64,000 nucleotides of DNA from Bacillus australimaris (GCF_001307105.1 NZ_LGYN01000001.1:682001-746000); one strand, 5' to 3'. Numbered from the stretch's first letter, positions 1 to 9,336 are shown. The notes: generated by a model from the sequence alone, not told the origin. Numbers and translations are program-made.

Positions 1-89
1 AACGTTTTTTCAATAAAATCCATGTCGTTCAGTTTATCACAGTCGCATCCCCATAGCTCGGAGATAACGTGACGTCCGATTGTTTCCAT
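1..89 (-). CDS. speD: S-adenosylmethionine decarboxylase proenzyme, 5' part only
   Basis: Only the first 29 codons are in the window; the rest lies beyond position 1. The translation [20 protein letters not shown] is the typical N-terminus of the small bacterial AdoMet decarboxylase, a pyruvoyl enzyme that makes the aminopropyl donor for spermidine synthesis. Two ATG codons are in tandem (89 and 92). The run of G residues in the ribosome binding site lies about 6 nt from the 89 start and only 3 nt from the 92 start, so I chose 89. The gene lies downstream of gapB on the same strand, as in B. subtilis, and also has a promoter of its own. Confidence 0.9.
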   Translation of the reverse strand, partial: METIGRHVISELWGCDCDKLNDMDFIEKT

Positions 90-202
90 CATGGACCCCC
101 CTTTAAACAAGAATGAAAGAGTGAAGTTCTAAGCAGCCGGACCGGACATATACCACGGGGGAAAGTTAGTCCAAAGAGGTCCTAACCCTTTAAGTATACC
201 CG

Positions 203-258
203 AATGAGTCTGCGAACAAGAAGTTCACGAAAAATAGTATACTTTGTTTAGACTCATT
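203..258. repeat. 9-bp inverted repeat around the speD promoter
   Basis: AATGAGTCT at 203-211 is perfectly inverted as AGACTCATT at 250-258. One arm lies in the -35/-10 spacer of the speD promoter and the other in the early transcribed region. The geometry suggests a protein operator, not an RNA hairpin. No regulator is assigned. Confidence 0.4.
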
Positions 259-264
259 TTGCAA
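236..264 (-). promoter_or_regulatory. sigma-A promoter for speD
   Basis: On the minus strand a -35 TTGCAA (259-264) is followed after exactly 17 nt by -10 TATACT (236-241). This predicts a leader of about 140 nt before speD. A second TATACT on the same strand lies at 193-198, inside the leader. It lacks a good -35 and may be a secondary start. Confidence 0.6.
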
Positions 265-324
265 GCTGTGTTTTTAGTGGGATTTTCTCTCATTTCTTGA
301 AAAGGGATGTTCGTCTTCTTCATT

Positions 325-1347
325 TCAAACAGCAGACAGCTCTTTCATCTGTGAGCCGACAAATTTCACAAGGTCAACCACTCTGCATGAATAACCCCAT
401 TCATTGTCATACCAGGCAAGAACCTTCACTTTTCGATCCTCCATCACCATCGTTGTCAGTCCATCAACGACTGCTGAATAAGGGTTCGTGTTAAAGTCTG
501 TAGAGACAAGCGGCTCATCTGTGTAATCTAAAATACCAGCAAGTGATGTTTGTGAAGCATTCGAGAAGGCTGCATTTACTTCTTCTGCTGTCACATCTTT
601 TTTCAAGTCAACAACAAGATCCACCATCGACACATTGGAAACCGGCACACGAAGTGCAAGCCCATGTAATTTCCCTTTCATATGCGGAAGCACTAAAGAA
701 AGCGCTTTAGCCGCACCCGTCGTTGTTGGAATAATGGACTGAGCACATGCTCTTGCCCGGCGCAGATCTTTATGCGGGTTATCGATATTTTTTTGATCAT
801 TTGTATATGCATGTACCGTTGTCATTAAACCGTTTTCGATGCCAAATTCATCATCTAACAATTTAACAACTGGTGCTAGACAGTTTGTTGTACAAGATGC
901 GTTTGAAATAATGACGTGCTTTTCAGGATCAAGATCATCCTCATTGACACCCATTACAATCGTGATGTCTTCATTTTTACCTGGAGCTGTTAAAACGACT
1001 TTTTTCGCTCCAGCATCTATATGGCCCATCGCTTGATCTTTTGCATTAAATTTACCTGTTGCTTCGATGACGATATCAATCCCAAGTTCGCCCCATGGAA
1101 GCTGCTTTGGGTCTCTATTATTGAGCAGAAGCACTCTTTTTCCATTCACAATCAATGCGTCATCTTCTGCTGTCACATCGCATTCGTAACGTCCATGATT
1201 TGTATCATATTTAATTAAATGTGCTAGCGTTTCGGCAGGATAGCTTGCGTTCACCGCTACAATTTGAATTTGATCATCAAGCATTGCTTTTCTGAAGACC
1301 ATGCGTCCAATTCTGCCAAACCCATTGATCGCTGCTTTTACCTTCAT
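325..1347 (-). CDS. gapB: Glyceraldehyde-3-phosphate dehydrogenase, gluconeogenic NADP-preferring type
   Basis: The 340-residue protein has the Rossmann motif NGFGRIG near residues 8-14 and the catalytic cysteine in SNASCTTNC (Cys152). The residue after the second beta strand that selects NAD in glycolytic GapA (Asp of the VND segment) is replaced in AVNAS, which is the signature of the NADP-preferring gluconeogenic enzyme. It converts 1,3-bisphosphoglycerate to glyceraldehyde-3-phosphate during growth on TCA intermediates. In B. subtilis the CcpN repressor silences it under glycolytic conditions, and two CcpN-like boxes are present upstream here. speD follows on the same strand without a clear terminator between them, so read-through is possible. 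Confidence 0.95.
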   Translation of the reverse strand: MKVKAAINGFGRIGRMVFRKAMLDDQIQIVAVNASYPAETLAHLIKYDTNHGRYECDVTAEDDALIVNGKRVLLLNNRDPKQLPWGELGIDIVIEATGKFNAKDQAMGHIDAGAKKVVLTAPGKNEDITIVMGVNEDDLDPEKHVIISNASCTTNCLAPVVKLLDDEFGIENGLMTTVHAYTNDQKNIDNPHKDLRRARACAQSIIPTTTGAAKALSLVLPHMKGKLHGLALRVPVSNVSMVDLVVDLKKDVTAEEVNAAFSNASQTSLAGILDYTDEPLVSTDFNTNPYSAVVDGLTTMVMEDRKVKVLAWYDNEWGYSCRVVDLVKFVGSQMKELSAV

Positions 1348-1368
1348 GAACAGGTCACTCCTCTATTA

Positions 1369-1379
1369 TGTGTTATACT
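1369..1379 (+). promoter_or_regulatory. CcpN-like operator 1 upstream of gapB
   Basis: TGTGTTATACT matches the CcpN consensus TRTGHYATAYW (recalled from the literature) at every position. It lies 22-32 bp upstream of the gapB start, downstream of the -10 element. Confidence 0.55.
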
Positions 1380-1401
1380 CAATAAAATTATTTATGAAAT
1401 T

Positions 1402-1412
1402 AGTATATCACA
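1402..1412 (-). promoter_or_regulatory. CcpN-like operator 2 overlapping the gapB -10 element
   Basis: On the minus strand TGTGATATACT matches the consensus TRTGHYATAYW fully. It includes TATACT, which is the probable gapB -10 element. It faces operator 1 with 22 bp between them. Confidence 0.55.
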
Positions 1413-1491
1413 TTAGAATGTAATTGCCAGTATATAAACGTATATTTTCTAAAAAGGGCTGTTCTTTTCAAAGGAAATAAGAAAAAAGCAT

Positions 1492-1521
1492 AAAAAAAGA
1501 AGAGTACGTGTATGTACTCTT
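1492..1521 (-). terminator. Terminator after coaE
   Basis: A perfect 8-bp stem (AAGAGTAC / GTACTCTT, 6-nt loop, 1500-1521) is followed on the minus strand by seven T. The coaE stop codon overlaps the stem. Confidence 0.85.
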
Positions 1522-2125
1522 ACTTATCTGTATGTTCCCATTCATTTAATATGTTCTGCAATTGCTTTCTCATAAAAGCAATATCCTGAGTGTTCTCTAT
1601 TACTCGGTCTGCTTTTTTACATTTCTCCTCAAGAGGCTGCTGAGAGTGAATACGATTCAGTGCTTCTTCCTCGCTGAGTTCGTTTCGTTTCATGAGCCGA
1701 GATAGCTGCAATTCCGGCGTTGTATACACCACAATGATGCGGTCGACGAGACTTTCCAGCTGACTTTCAAATAAAAGCGGGATATCAAGAACGATGAAGG
1801 TTTCTTGCTGCTCAATCCCTTCATCTCGCTGTCTGAGCATTTCCTTTCTCACTTCTGGATGAACAATCGCATTCAGCTGCTTTCTTTTCTCTTCATCAGA
1901 AAAAATGATAGCTCCAAGCTGCTGCCGGTTCAGCTCCCCATTTGGCAGGAGGACATCCTCACCAAAGGTTTGAACGATTTGATGAAGGGCTGGTGTTCCT
2001 TTGGCAACCGCTTCTTTTGCAATGACATCTGCGTCTACAACCCGGATGCCCTGCTCTTTTATCATTTGCGAGACTGTGCTTTTTCCACTAGCAATCCCGC
2101 CTGTTAATCCAATGACAAGCGTCAA
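1520..2125 (-). CDS. coaE: Dephospho-CoA kinase
   Basis: The 201-residue protein phosphorylates the ribose 3'-hydroxyl of dephospho-CoA, the last step of coenzyme A synthesis. A P-loop [12 protein letters not shown] spans residues 6-17, and the lid and acceptor segments ([22 protein letters not shown]) are typical of the family. I chose a TTG start at 2125: it is preceded by AAAGGAGG at a suitable distance and gives the family N-terminus [10 protein letters not shown]. The further upstream in-frame ATG would add 11 residues that look like translated ribosome binding site. It follows polA-mutM-ytaF in the usual Bacillus order. Confidence 0.93.
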   Translation of the reverse strand: MTLVIGLTGGIASGKSTVSQMIKEQGIRVVDADVIAKEAVAKGTPALHQIVQTFGEDVLLPNGELNRQQLGAIIFSDEEKRKQLNAIVHPEVRKEMLRQRDEGIEQQETFIVLDIPLLFESQLESLVDRIIVVYTTPELQLSRLMKRNELSEEEALNRIHSQQPLEEKCKKADRVIENTQDIAFMRKQLQNILNEWEHTDK

Positions 2126-2138
2126 TTGATTTCCTCCT

Positions 2139-2771
2139 TTACAGCTTCCACACCCCAATTAATATGAGCAGAAGCCCTGGTAAGCACGCGAGTTTATCGA
2201 TCCAGCGCCAATTTGCCAAGTAATGGCCGGCACGAAGCCCGATACATACAAAGAGTGAACTCATCACGGCCACTGTGATACTCATGACAATTGGAGAAAA
2301 GCCTAGAATCGCAGCACCAATTCCTGCGCCAAATGCATCAATGGATAAAGCAATCCCAAGAAGTACCGCTTCTATTCCATTGATCGTTCCAGAACGGTCA
2401 ATATCTGCACTTGTCGGCTTTCGCAAAATTTGAATGACAAGACCAAGCGATTGTACTTCCACATTGAGCAATGTCTTTTCATGAAGAAACAAATCACGTT
2501 CTTTCGCTGGTCTGTAAAATTGATAAAGGACCCAAAATCCAATGGCGATCAAAATGCCTCCACCAAGTTTATCGGTCACTGAGACAGGGAGGAAAGTCGT
2601 CAGCAGGCTGCCAATCAGCATGGAAATAAGCAGCACAATCCCTGAACAGCATGCAATAATGATAATGGCTTTAAATGGAATTCTCATTTTACGAAGCCCA
2701 TACGTAAAGCCGACAGAAAAGCTGTCAATGCTGACTGCAATAGCTAAAAACAGGAGCGAAATCGAAATCAT
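2139..2771 (-). CDS. ytaF: Sporulation membrane protein of the MntP/YtaF family
   Basis: A 210-residue polytopic protein with about six membrane segments and two related halves, each with an Asp-containing motif ([14 protein letters not shown] near residue 13 and [12 protein letters not shown] near 140). These are the hallmarks of the MntP/YtaF family of small cation-efflux-like proteins. In B. subtilis YtaF is listed as a sporulation membrane protein. The substrate is not established and I infer only a possible divalent-metal link from the fold. It sits 13 bp upstream of coaE and is probably co-transcribed with it. Confidence 0.88.
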   Translation of the reverse strand: MISISLLFLAIAVSIDSFSVGFTYGLRKMRIPFKAIIIIACCSGIVLLISMLIGSLLTTFLPVSVTDKLGGGILIAIGFWVLYQFYRPAKERDLFLHEKTLLNVEVQSLGLVIQILRKPTSADIDRSGTINGIEAVLLGIALSIDAFGAGIGAAILGFSPIVMSITVAVMSSLFVCIGLRAGHYLANWRWIDKLACLPGLLLILIGVWKL

Positions 2772-2808
2772 ACCTGAACTCTTCCTTTCTGTTCATGCAA
2801 CGATGATC

Positions 2809-2836
2809 AAGAGTCTCTAGGCGTCCTTAGACTCTT
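2809..2836. other. Imperfect hairpin between mutM and ytaF
   Basis: AAGAGTCT (2809-2816) and AGACTCTT (2829-2836) can form an 8-bp stem with a 12-nt loop. No T-run follows on either strand, so this is not a standard terminator. Confidence 0.3.
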
Positions 2837-2945
2837 CTTCACTATATGAAGAGCAGGTGGGCTGTGTGTCAGTCTACACCTTGCTGAAAAATGAATGTTT
2901 ATTATCGTATGCACAGCAAAAAGGAAGCATGCTGATGGCTGATTT

Positions 2946-3779
2946 TTATTCAGGACGTTTTTGGCAGGTTACACAAAAATGAGTACCGCGCCCTCCGACT
3001 ACTGTTTTCTCAATGATGCTTCCGCATGTTTGGCAGGGCTCTCCCCGCCGGTCATACACAAGAAGCTGCAGCTGAAATGTTCCAATATCGCCTTGTGAAT
3101 TGATATATGAGCGAATCGTGCTTCCCCCTGCATCTACCGCCACTTGAAGCGTATCGATAATTTGCCTGTGAAGCACTTTGCAGGACTCAAGACTGAGCTG
3201 ATTCGCTTTTGTTTCTGGATGAATGCCTGATTTAAACAGGACCTCATCCACATAAATATTGCCAAGTCCCACGACAATCTTTTGATCAAGCAGCGCTGTT
3301 TTGACCACACGGGATGTTTTTTTCAATTGCTCCCATAAATATTCAGGTGTGAATTGTTCATCAAATGGCTCATACCCCAGCTGTGAAAGCGGGAGTTCCT
3401 TTTCCTCTTCACCTGGCTGAAATAAATGCATGGTGCCAAATTTGCGCACATCATGATACCGAAGCTCAGTACCATCTGTAAACGTAAAGACGACATGTAC
3501 ATGTTTATCATAAGGCTCATTCGCTTCATGTACACGGTATTTCCCTTCCATCCTTAAATGGGAGACCATCACATAGTGGTCTAAATGAAAGAGTAGGAAC
3601 TTCCCTCTTCTTTCAATGGTTTGTATCGTTTCTCCTATCATCCTTCTTGCGAACTCTTCCGGCTCCCCAGGACGTTTGATGATATTTGGCCATTTGATGT
3701 CGACCGTTTCAATCGTTTTTCCTTCGACTAACCGCTTGAGAGTGCGCCGGACGGTTTCAACTTCTGGTAATTCCGGCAT
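2946..3779 (-). CDS. mutM: Formamidopyrimidine-DNA glycosylase
   Basis: The 277-residue protein removes oxidised purines (8-oxoguanine, Fapy) from DNA and nicks the abasic site. The N-terminal PELPEVET carries the catalytic Pro2 and Glu3 after Met removal, so the start at 3779 is certain; it has an AAGGAG site. The C-terminal zinc finger has four Cys (CQTCG ... CVTCQ). It begins 25 bp after the polA stop codon, the usual polA-mutM repair pair. Confidence 0.96.
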   Translation of the reverse strand: MPELPEVETVRRTLKRLVEGKTIETVDIKWPNIIKRPGEPEEFARRMIGETIQTIERRGKFLLFHLDHYVMVSHLRMEGKYRVHEANEPYDKHVHVVFTFTDGTELRYHDVRKFGTMHLFQPGEEEKELPLSQLGYEPFDEQFTPEYLWEQLKKTSRVVKTALLDQKIVVGLGNIYVDEVLFKSGIHPETKANQLSLESCKVLHRQIIDTLQVAVDAGGSTIRSYINSQGDIGTFQLQLLVYDRRGEPCQTCGSIIEKTVVGGRGTHFCVTCQKRPE

Positions 3780-3804
3780 GCTCCTCGCTCCTTTTTTCTC
3801 TCTA

Positions 3805-6444
3805 TTATTTTGCGTCGTACCAAGATGGGCCTGAAGCATAATCAACTTTTAGCGGCACATCCAGCTGAAGTGCATTTTCCATGACTTCAGGAACAATTTT
3901 TTCGAGTATGGCAATTTCTTCTTTTGGCGCTTCGAAGATCAATTCATCGTGCACCTGTAATAAAAGATTTGCCTGCAAGTTTTCTTCTTTTAACTTTCTC
4001 GCCATATCAATCATGGCTTTTTTAATAATATCAGCGGCACTGCCTTGGATCGGCGTGTTCATGGCTGTTCGTTCCGCAAAGCTTTTGATATTAAAATTGC
4101 GGCTTGTGATATCCGGAATATACCGTCTACGTTTGAGAAGCGTCGTGACGTAGCCTTTTTGTTTTGCTTCCTGCACGATTTCTTCCATATATGTTTTCAC
4201 GCCTTTAAAGCTTGTTAAATAGCGTTCGATAAATGCGGCTGCTTCTTTTCTGGTGATCCCAAGGTTTTGAGATAAACCATAGTCACTGATCCCATAGACA
4301 ATACCAAAGTTTACAGCCTTGGCCTGTCTTCTCATAGAGGAGGTCACTTCTTCTTCTGAGACATGGAACACATCCATCGCTGTCTTTGTGTGAATGTCCA
4401 TATCTTGCGTAAACGCTTCGATCAAGTTCTCATCCTGAGAAATATGAGCGAGTACACGCAGCTCGATTTGTGAATAGTCAGCAGCAAACATGAGCCAGCC
4501 TTCTTTTGATGGAACGAATGCTTGACGAATCTTCCGTCCTTCTTCTAAACGAATCGGGATGTTTTGAAGGTTTGGATCTGTTGAGCTTAATCTTCCTGTT
4601 TGCGTGAGCGCTTGATTAAATCTTGTATGAACTTTATGGGTATCTTTGCGCGTTACTTTCATTAAGCCTTCCACATAGGTCGATTGCAGCTTGCCAATTT
4701 GGCGGTAATGCAGAATGGACCGAATGATTTCATGTTTATCTTCAAGCTTTTCAAGAACATCCGCAGACGTGGAGTAGCCTGTTTTTGTCTTTTTGATAAT
4801 CGGAAGACCTAATTTTTCAAAGAGAATCACACCAAGCTGTTTAGGTGAATTGATGTTAAATGTTTCTCCTGCTAAGCGGTGAATGGTTTCTTCATATTCT
4901 TTGAGCTTCTTCGTTAATTCTTCACCCATTTTTTCTAAGCGCTCAATATCTACCTTTACTCCAAGGGATTCCATTTCACCTAAGATGAGGGCAAGCGGGA
5001 GCTCTAAATCTTCGTACAGTTCATGCTGATCATTTTTTTCTAACGCTTCAAGTGTTAAATCATGCAGAGCAGAGATCGCCGCAGCTTTTCGTCCAAGATG
5101 TTCCTTCAGTTCATCTTCAGGTGGAATCGCCTGCTTCGCTCCTTTTCCGTACACTTTTTCATCAGAAAGAGCGATATTGAGGCCATATTCCTTCGCTACA
5201 CTTGCAACGTCCTCATAGGATTTCTGAGGGTTGACGACATAAGAGGCGAGGAGGACATCGTTATCGACACCCTTTAGATCGACATCATGCCATCTAAGGG
5301 CGACAACAGCTCTTTTTGAATCAAAGACCCATTTCTTTTTCGTTTCATCCTGTGCCCATTGTTTGAATACGTTTGATTGAAGCGCATCTTCTTTTGTGAT
5401 AAAAAACGCACCGTTTTCATTATGGATCGCAAAACCGATCAAATCCGCTTCATGATAATTATCTCCAAGCTGCTCTACCACAAGCGCCGCATGGTCTGTG
5501 AGCATCTCATCTGTTACATCTGTCATTTTTTTCACTTCTAATGCTTCTACTTCGACCTGTTCACCTGTTTCTGGTGCTTCTCCTAGGCGCTCTAGCAGCG
5601 TTTGAAAGCCCAGCTCTTTATAAAGAGAGATCACTTGCTCCATGTGAGGGCCTTCATATGCGAGATCCTTACTTGATACGTCAATTGGCGCTTCTACAAG
5701 AATCGTTGCGAGTTTTTTACTCATCACCGCTTGCTCTTGATATTCTTCAAGCTTTTCTTTTAGCTTTTTCCCGCTAACCTCATCAATATGTTCAAGCAGG
5801 TTCTCAACCGTTTCAAACTGCTTTAACAATTTAATCGCTGTTTTTTCACCTACACCTGGCACTCCTGGGATATTATCAGAGGAATCTCCCATCAAACCTT
5901 TCATATCGATGATTTGATCTGGGCGAAGGCCATATTTCTCTTCAATATGAGCCGGGGTGTAATATTCTACTTCTGTGATGCCTTTTTTCGTAATAGCCAC
6001 CGTCGTATGATCTGTTGAAAGCTGCGTTAAGTCTTTATCTCCTGAGAAAATTTTGACTTCAAAGCCGTCTTTTTCTGCCTCCACAGCCAATGTACCGATA
6101 ATATCATCTGCCTCATATTGAGGAAGCTCGTACCTTTTCACCTGATAGGCATCCAATAGTTCACGAATAAACGGCATTTGTTCTGACAGCTCTGGCGGCG
6201 TTTTTTGTCTTCCACCTTTATATTCTTTAAATGTCTCGTGGCGGAACGTTGTTTTTCCCGCATCAAATGCGACGAGCATATGGGTTGGTTTCTCGTCCTC
6301 AAGCATCTTCATCAGAATCATCGCAAAGCCATAAATGGCGTTTGTATGTACACCTTTATCATTTGATAATAGCGGCAAAGCAAAAAAAGCTCGATAAGCG
6401 AGACTGTTTCCATCCACTAGTACTAATTTCTTTTTGTCTGTCAT
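3805..6444 (-). CDS. polA: DNA polymerase I
   Basis: The 879-residue protein has an N-terminal 5'-3' exonuclease (VDGNSLAYRAFFALP, then GVPGVGEKTA helix-hairpin-helix near residue 190), a central region and a C-terminal polymerase with motif A (DYSQIELRVLA), motif B (RRQAKAVNFGIVYGIS) and motif C (QVHDELIFE). The central domain lacks the FDTET-type metal-binding motif of the E. coli 3'-5' exonuclease (I see LVVEQLGDNYHEA there). It is therefore probably non-proofreading, as is known for Bacillus Pol I. It functions in Okazaki fragment processing and excision repair. Confidence 0.97.
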   Translation of the reverse strand: MTDKKKLVLVDGNSLAYRAFFALPLLSNDKGVHTNAIYGFAMILMKMLEDEKPTHMLVAFDAGKTTFRHETFKEYKGGRQKTPPELSEQMPFIRELLDAYQVKRYELPQYEADDIIGTLAVEAEKDGFEVKIFSGDKDLTQLSTDHTTVAITKKGITEVEYYTPAHIEEKYGLRPDQIIDMKGLMGDSSDNIPGVPGVGEKTAIKLLKQFETVENLLEHIDEVSGKKLKEKLEEYQEQAVMSKKLATILVEAPIDVSSKDLAYEGPHMEQVISLYKELGFQTLLERLGEAPETGEQVEVEALEVKKMTDVTDEMLTDHAALVVEQLGDNYHEADLIGFAIHNENGAFFITKEDALQSNVFKQWAQDETKKKWVFDSKRAVVALRWHDVDLKGVDNDVLLASYVVNPQKSYEDVASVAKEYGLNIALSDEKVYGKGAKQAIPPEDELKEHLGRKAAAISALHDLTLEALEKNDQHELYEDLELPLALILGEMESLGVKVDIERLEKMGEELTKKLKEYEETIHRLAGETFNINSPKQLGVILFEKLGLPIIKKTKTGYSTSADVLEKLEDKHEIIRSILHYRQIGKLQSTYVEGLMKVTRKDTHKVHTRFNQALTQTGRLSSTDPNLQNIPIRLEEGRKIRQAFVPSKEGWLMFAADYSQIELRVLAHISQDENLIEAFTQDMDIHTKTAMDVFHVSEEEVTSSMRRQAKAVNFGIVYGISDYGLSQNLGITRKEAAAFIERYLTSFKGVKTYMEEIVQEAKQKGYVTTLLKRRRYIPDITSRNFNIKSFAERTAMNTPIQGSAADIIKKAMIDMARKLKEENLQANLLLQVHDELIFEAPKEEIAILEKIVPEVMENALQLDVPLKVDYASGPSWYDAK

Positions 6445-6547
6445 GTTTTAATCCTCCATCGGCTGAGCAAATCCAGCCGTCTCTTTCACACATTGTATCA
6501 TCATTTTATCAAAGTTTATTTTGAAAAGAAAATAGTCGAACCCGCAT

Positions 6548-6582
6548 AAAAAAAGGGACGAAAACAACAAGTGTTTTCGTCC
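6548..6582 (-). terminator. Terminator after phoPR
   Basis: A perfect 10-bp stem (GGACGAAAAC / GTTTTCGTCC, 6556-6582) is followed on the minus strand by seven T. It separates phoR from polA. Confidence 0.85.
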
Positions 6583-6699
6583 TTACATAATTGGCTCCTT
6601 GGATGAAGGGGTTCCTATTCATCCTACCAATGATTGTTTAACTGAGCATGAATTCATTGTAAAGATCATGTAAATTTTAACGTGTCTTTCCTTTTTTCT

Positions 6700-8442
6700 C
6701 TATGTCGATCTCAGGCTCACTGTAAAAGTCGTTCCTTTGCCTTGTTTGCTATGGACTGAAATCGTCCCTTCATGCGCCTCGACAAGGTGTTTGACAATAG
6801 CAAGACCAAGCCCTGTACCGCCTGAATTTCTACTTCTATCTTTATCAATTCGATAAAATCTCTCAAATATTCTTGGAATCTCACTTTTCTTCATACCGAT
6901 TCCTGTATCTGCTACATCAAATTCATAGGCGCCTTTCCGCGGTCTTGCCGAGATGGTGACACTCCCCCCCTCTGGGGTATAGGTAAGGGCATTATTCACG
7001 AGATTGAGGAAGATTTGCTTCAATCTCAGCGGGTCTGCCATCACATAGGCCGGCTCTTTTGGGACACGCACTTGTAATTGTACCCCTTTTTCTGCGGCCT
7101 TTTGTTTTAAGAGCACTTCAATCTCTTGGATGATTTCTGTCGCATTGGCGTCTTGAATATTCAGTTTAAAATGCTGTTGTTCGATTTTAGAAAGGTCGAG
7201 TAAATCTTGTATGAGAGTTTCTAGGCGGACACTCTCTTTTAGAATAATTGAGAGAAATTGTGTCAGTGCTTCTTTGTCATCAATCGCTCCATCAAGAAGA
7301 GTTTCGGAGAACCCTTTTATTGACGTAATCGGTGTCTTTAATTCGTGAGATACATTAGCAACGAAATCTTTTCGCATCTGCTCTAGCTGCTTTGTTTCTG
7401 TCACATCATGAAATACAAGGACAATTCCTTTCCATTCATCGTCTGTACTTAAAATGGGGACACCATCCACTTGGAAATAGCGGCGTTCAATGTCAACCGC
7501 TAGGCGTAAAAACTTCCGCACCTTCGTTTCTGTCATAAAAATTTCGTCAATCAGCTCAATAATCTCTTCATGTGTAAACGCTTCATGATACAGCTTGTGC
7601 ATGTAAATGTGCTTTTGCACCTTAAACTGCTTACGGAAGGTTCGATTGACTAGGTTGATATAACCCATTTTATCAATCAAAATAATCCCTGCTCCGATGT
7701 TTTCAATGACTGTTTGCAGACGGTCTCTCTGCATTTCCCCAGTACTTGTCATTTCCTGAAGGCTTTCTGCCAGACGCTTCATGGATGTATTAAGCTCACT
7801 TGTTTCAATGATCAGCTCTTCATAATGATTCGTATCATAGTTCCCGCGTTCCAGCTGTTTGGCTACCTTTGTGGCATAATCTATCGGTTTTACATATTTC
7901 ATCGACATACGGTATCCAAAGAAAACGATAATAATAATTGCCGAGCCAAGACATACGGCTAATGCGAGCCAAAGCTGGCCATCAATTTCATTTAAAGGCT
8001 GGAATGACGCATGGAGAAATAAATAGCCTACCGGTTCGTTTTGTTTCAGTATAGGGACTGCGTAATGAAACAGCGCAACCTTCTCATCCTCAATGACGAC
8101 TCCTTCTGTTTGAAGGCGTTCATTATTCAATGTGTCTTGAATGATGCCCCTTTGCTCTGCTTGACCCGTTGTATGTATGATATTCCCCTTTAGATCCACA
8201 ATCGACGCATTCATATCGAGATGCTGCTTTGCTTGATTAAGGACCTCCTTGTTTTGCTTCGCCTGCAGATCATCACCATTCATGGAAGAAAGAAGAAAGC
8301 TCGATTCATTTTCCATTCGTTCCGTTAATTTTGTTTCATAAAAAACATGGAACATGTGATCCAAAAAAAGGCCCAGTGCAACAAACACAATAAAAAGGAG
8401 GAAAATAAGTCCCGAAAATAAGCGGGTTCTCATTTTACTCAT
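6700..8442 (-). CDS. phoR: Phosphate-starvation sensor histidine kinase
   Basis: The 580-residue membrane kinase has a first membrane segment near residues 8-28, an extracytoplasmic loop, a second segment near 155-178, a HAMP linker, a PAS domain (IENIGAGIILIDKMGYINLVNRTF) and a catalytic core. The core contains the H-box FVANVSHELKTPITS, the N-box and DTGIGMKKSEIPRIFERFYR. Length matches B. subtilis PhoR (about 580). It phosphorylates PhoP when phosphate is scarce, in response to wall teichoic acid intermediates in B. subtilis. Its start overlaps the phoP end by 8 bp, so translation is coupled. Confidence 0.95.
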   Translation of the reverse strand: MSKMRTRLFSGLIFLLFIVFVALGLFLDHMFHVFYETKLTERMENESSFLLSSMNGDDLQAKQNKEVLNQAKQHLDMNASIVDLKGNIIHTTGQAEQRGIIQDTLNNERLQTEGVVIEDEKVALFHYAVPILKQNEPVGYLFLHASFQPLNEIDGQLWLALAVCLGSAIIIIVFFGYRMSMKYVKPIDYATKVAKQLERGNYDTNHYEELIIETSELNTSMKRLAESLQEMTSTGEMQRDRLQTVIENIGAGIILIDKMGYINLVNRTFRKQFKVQKHIYMHKLYHEAFTHEEIIELIDEIFMTETKVRKFLRLAVDIERRYFQVDGVPILSTDDEWKGIVLVFHDVTETKQLEQMRKDFVANVSHELKTPITSIKGFSETLLDGAIDDKEALTQFLSIILKESVRLETLIQDLLDLSKIEQQHFKLNIQDANATEIIQEIEVLLKQKAAEKGVQLQVRVPKEPAYVMADPLRLKQIFLNLVNNALTYTPEGGSVTISARPRKGAYEFDVADTGIGMKKSEIPRIFERFYRIDKDRSRNSGGTGLGLAIVKHLVEAHEGTISVHSKQGKGTTFTVSLRST

Positions 8443-9163
8443 TTGGCTTTGGCTCCTCCAATTTGTAGCCTAAGCCGCGAATGGTTTTAATGTATGTTGG
8501 TTTTTTCGTATTTTTTTCAATTTTGTCTCGTAAGTGGCTGATATGTACATCCACAATACGAGTGTCACCTGCAAAGTCATAGTTCCAAACGGCACTTAGC
8601 AGTAGATCACGTGTGAGAACACGCCCTTTATGCTTGGCTAAATAGAGCAGCAGTTCAAATTCCTTTGGCGTAAGTTCTAGACGTTCTTCTTGGAAATAGA
8701 CTTCGTAGTGTTCTGGTAAAATGCGCAGTTCTCCAATTTTGATTTGGTCTGCAATGAACTCTTCCTTCTCCTCTTGTGTAGGGGCAGGCTGAGATTGCTG
8801 CGCTCTTCTCAAGATGGCTTTTACCCGAGCACCCACTTCTCTAGGACTAAATGGCTTTGTCATGTAATCATCGGCGCCAAGTTCAAGACCGAGCACCTTG
8901 TCAAATTCATCGTCCTTTGCTGTCAGCATTAAAATAGGGAACATCATTTTTTGAATTCTCAGTTGTTTGCACACTTCAATGCCGTCCATCTTCGGAAGCA
9001 TTAAATCTAATATGATGAGATCAGGCTGTTCACTTGCTGCTTTTTCAAGCGCTTCTTCCCCGTCTCTTGCTGTGACGACATCATAGCCTGCCCTTTCAAG
9101 GTTATAGCTAAGAAGTGTTACAATCGATTCTTCATCATCCACAACTAATATTTTTTTATTCAT
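8435..9163 (-). CDS. phoP: Phosphate response regulator, OmpR family
   Basis: The 242-residue regulator has a receiver domain (DDEES near residue 9, phosphoacceptor Asp in LILDLMLPKMDG, Lys in DDYMTKPFSP) and a C-terminal winged helix ending in RGLGYKLEEP. It controls phosphatase, phosphate-uptake and teichuronic acid genes under phosphate limitation. A pair of PhoP-box repeats lies about 90 bp upstream, consistent with the autoregulation known in B. subtilis. Confidence 0.95.
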   Translation of the reverse strand: MNKKILVVDDEESIVTLLSYNLERAGYDVVTARDGEEALEKAASEQPDLIILDLMLPKMDGIEVCKQLRIQKMMFPILMLTAKDDEFDKVLGLELGADDYMTKPFSPREVGARVKAILRRAQQSQPAPTQEEKEEFIADQIKIGELRILPEHYEVYFQEERLELTPKEFELLLYLAKHKGRVLTRDLLLSAVWNYDFAGDTRIVDVHISHLRDKIEKNTKKPTYIKTIRGLGYKLEEPKPNE

Positions 9164-9248
9164 GTTGTGCCTCCAATTAGTGATTTCCCCTGCATCCGTT
9201 TTTTTGTATCTTATGTGAAAAGCGAGAAGTCATGCTTTCTCTTTCATT

Positions 9249-9265
9249 TTAACGAAAGCTTAACA
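9249..9265 (+). promoter_or_regulatory. PhoP-box pair upstream of phoP
   Basis: TTAACG (9249-9254) and TTAACA (9260-9265) are direct repeats with a 5-nt spacer, giving the 11-bp period of PhoP binding sites (TTAACA consensus). They lie in the phoP-mdh intergenic region, so they may act on phoP itself. Confidence 0.5.
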
Positions 9266-9304
9266 AGAGGACAATTTAAAATTTCGAAAGATTTGTTTTG
9301 TAAA

Positions 9305-9336
9305 CAAAAAGAAGGCTCCTCATAAGAGAAGCCTCC
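9305..9336 (-). terminator. Terminator after mdh
   Basis: A 9-bp stem (AGGCTCCTC / GAGAAGCCT, 4-nt loop, 9313-9334, one mismatch) is followed on the minus strand by TTCTTTTTG. It closes the citZ-icd-mdh operon. Confidence 0.8.

Noticed and set aside
3805-6444. Active proofreading domain in DNA polymerase I
   Set aside because: The FDTET-type metal-binding motif is missing in the central domain, as known for Bacillus Pol I.
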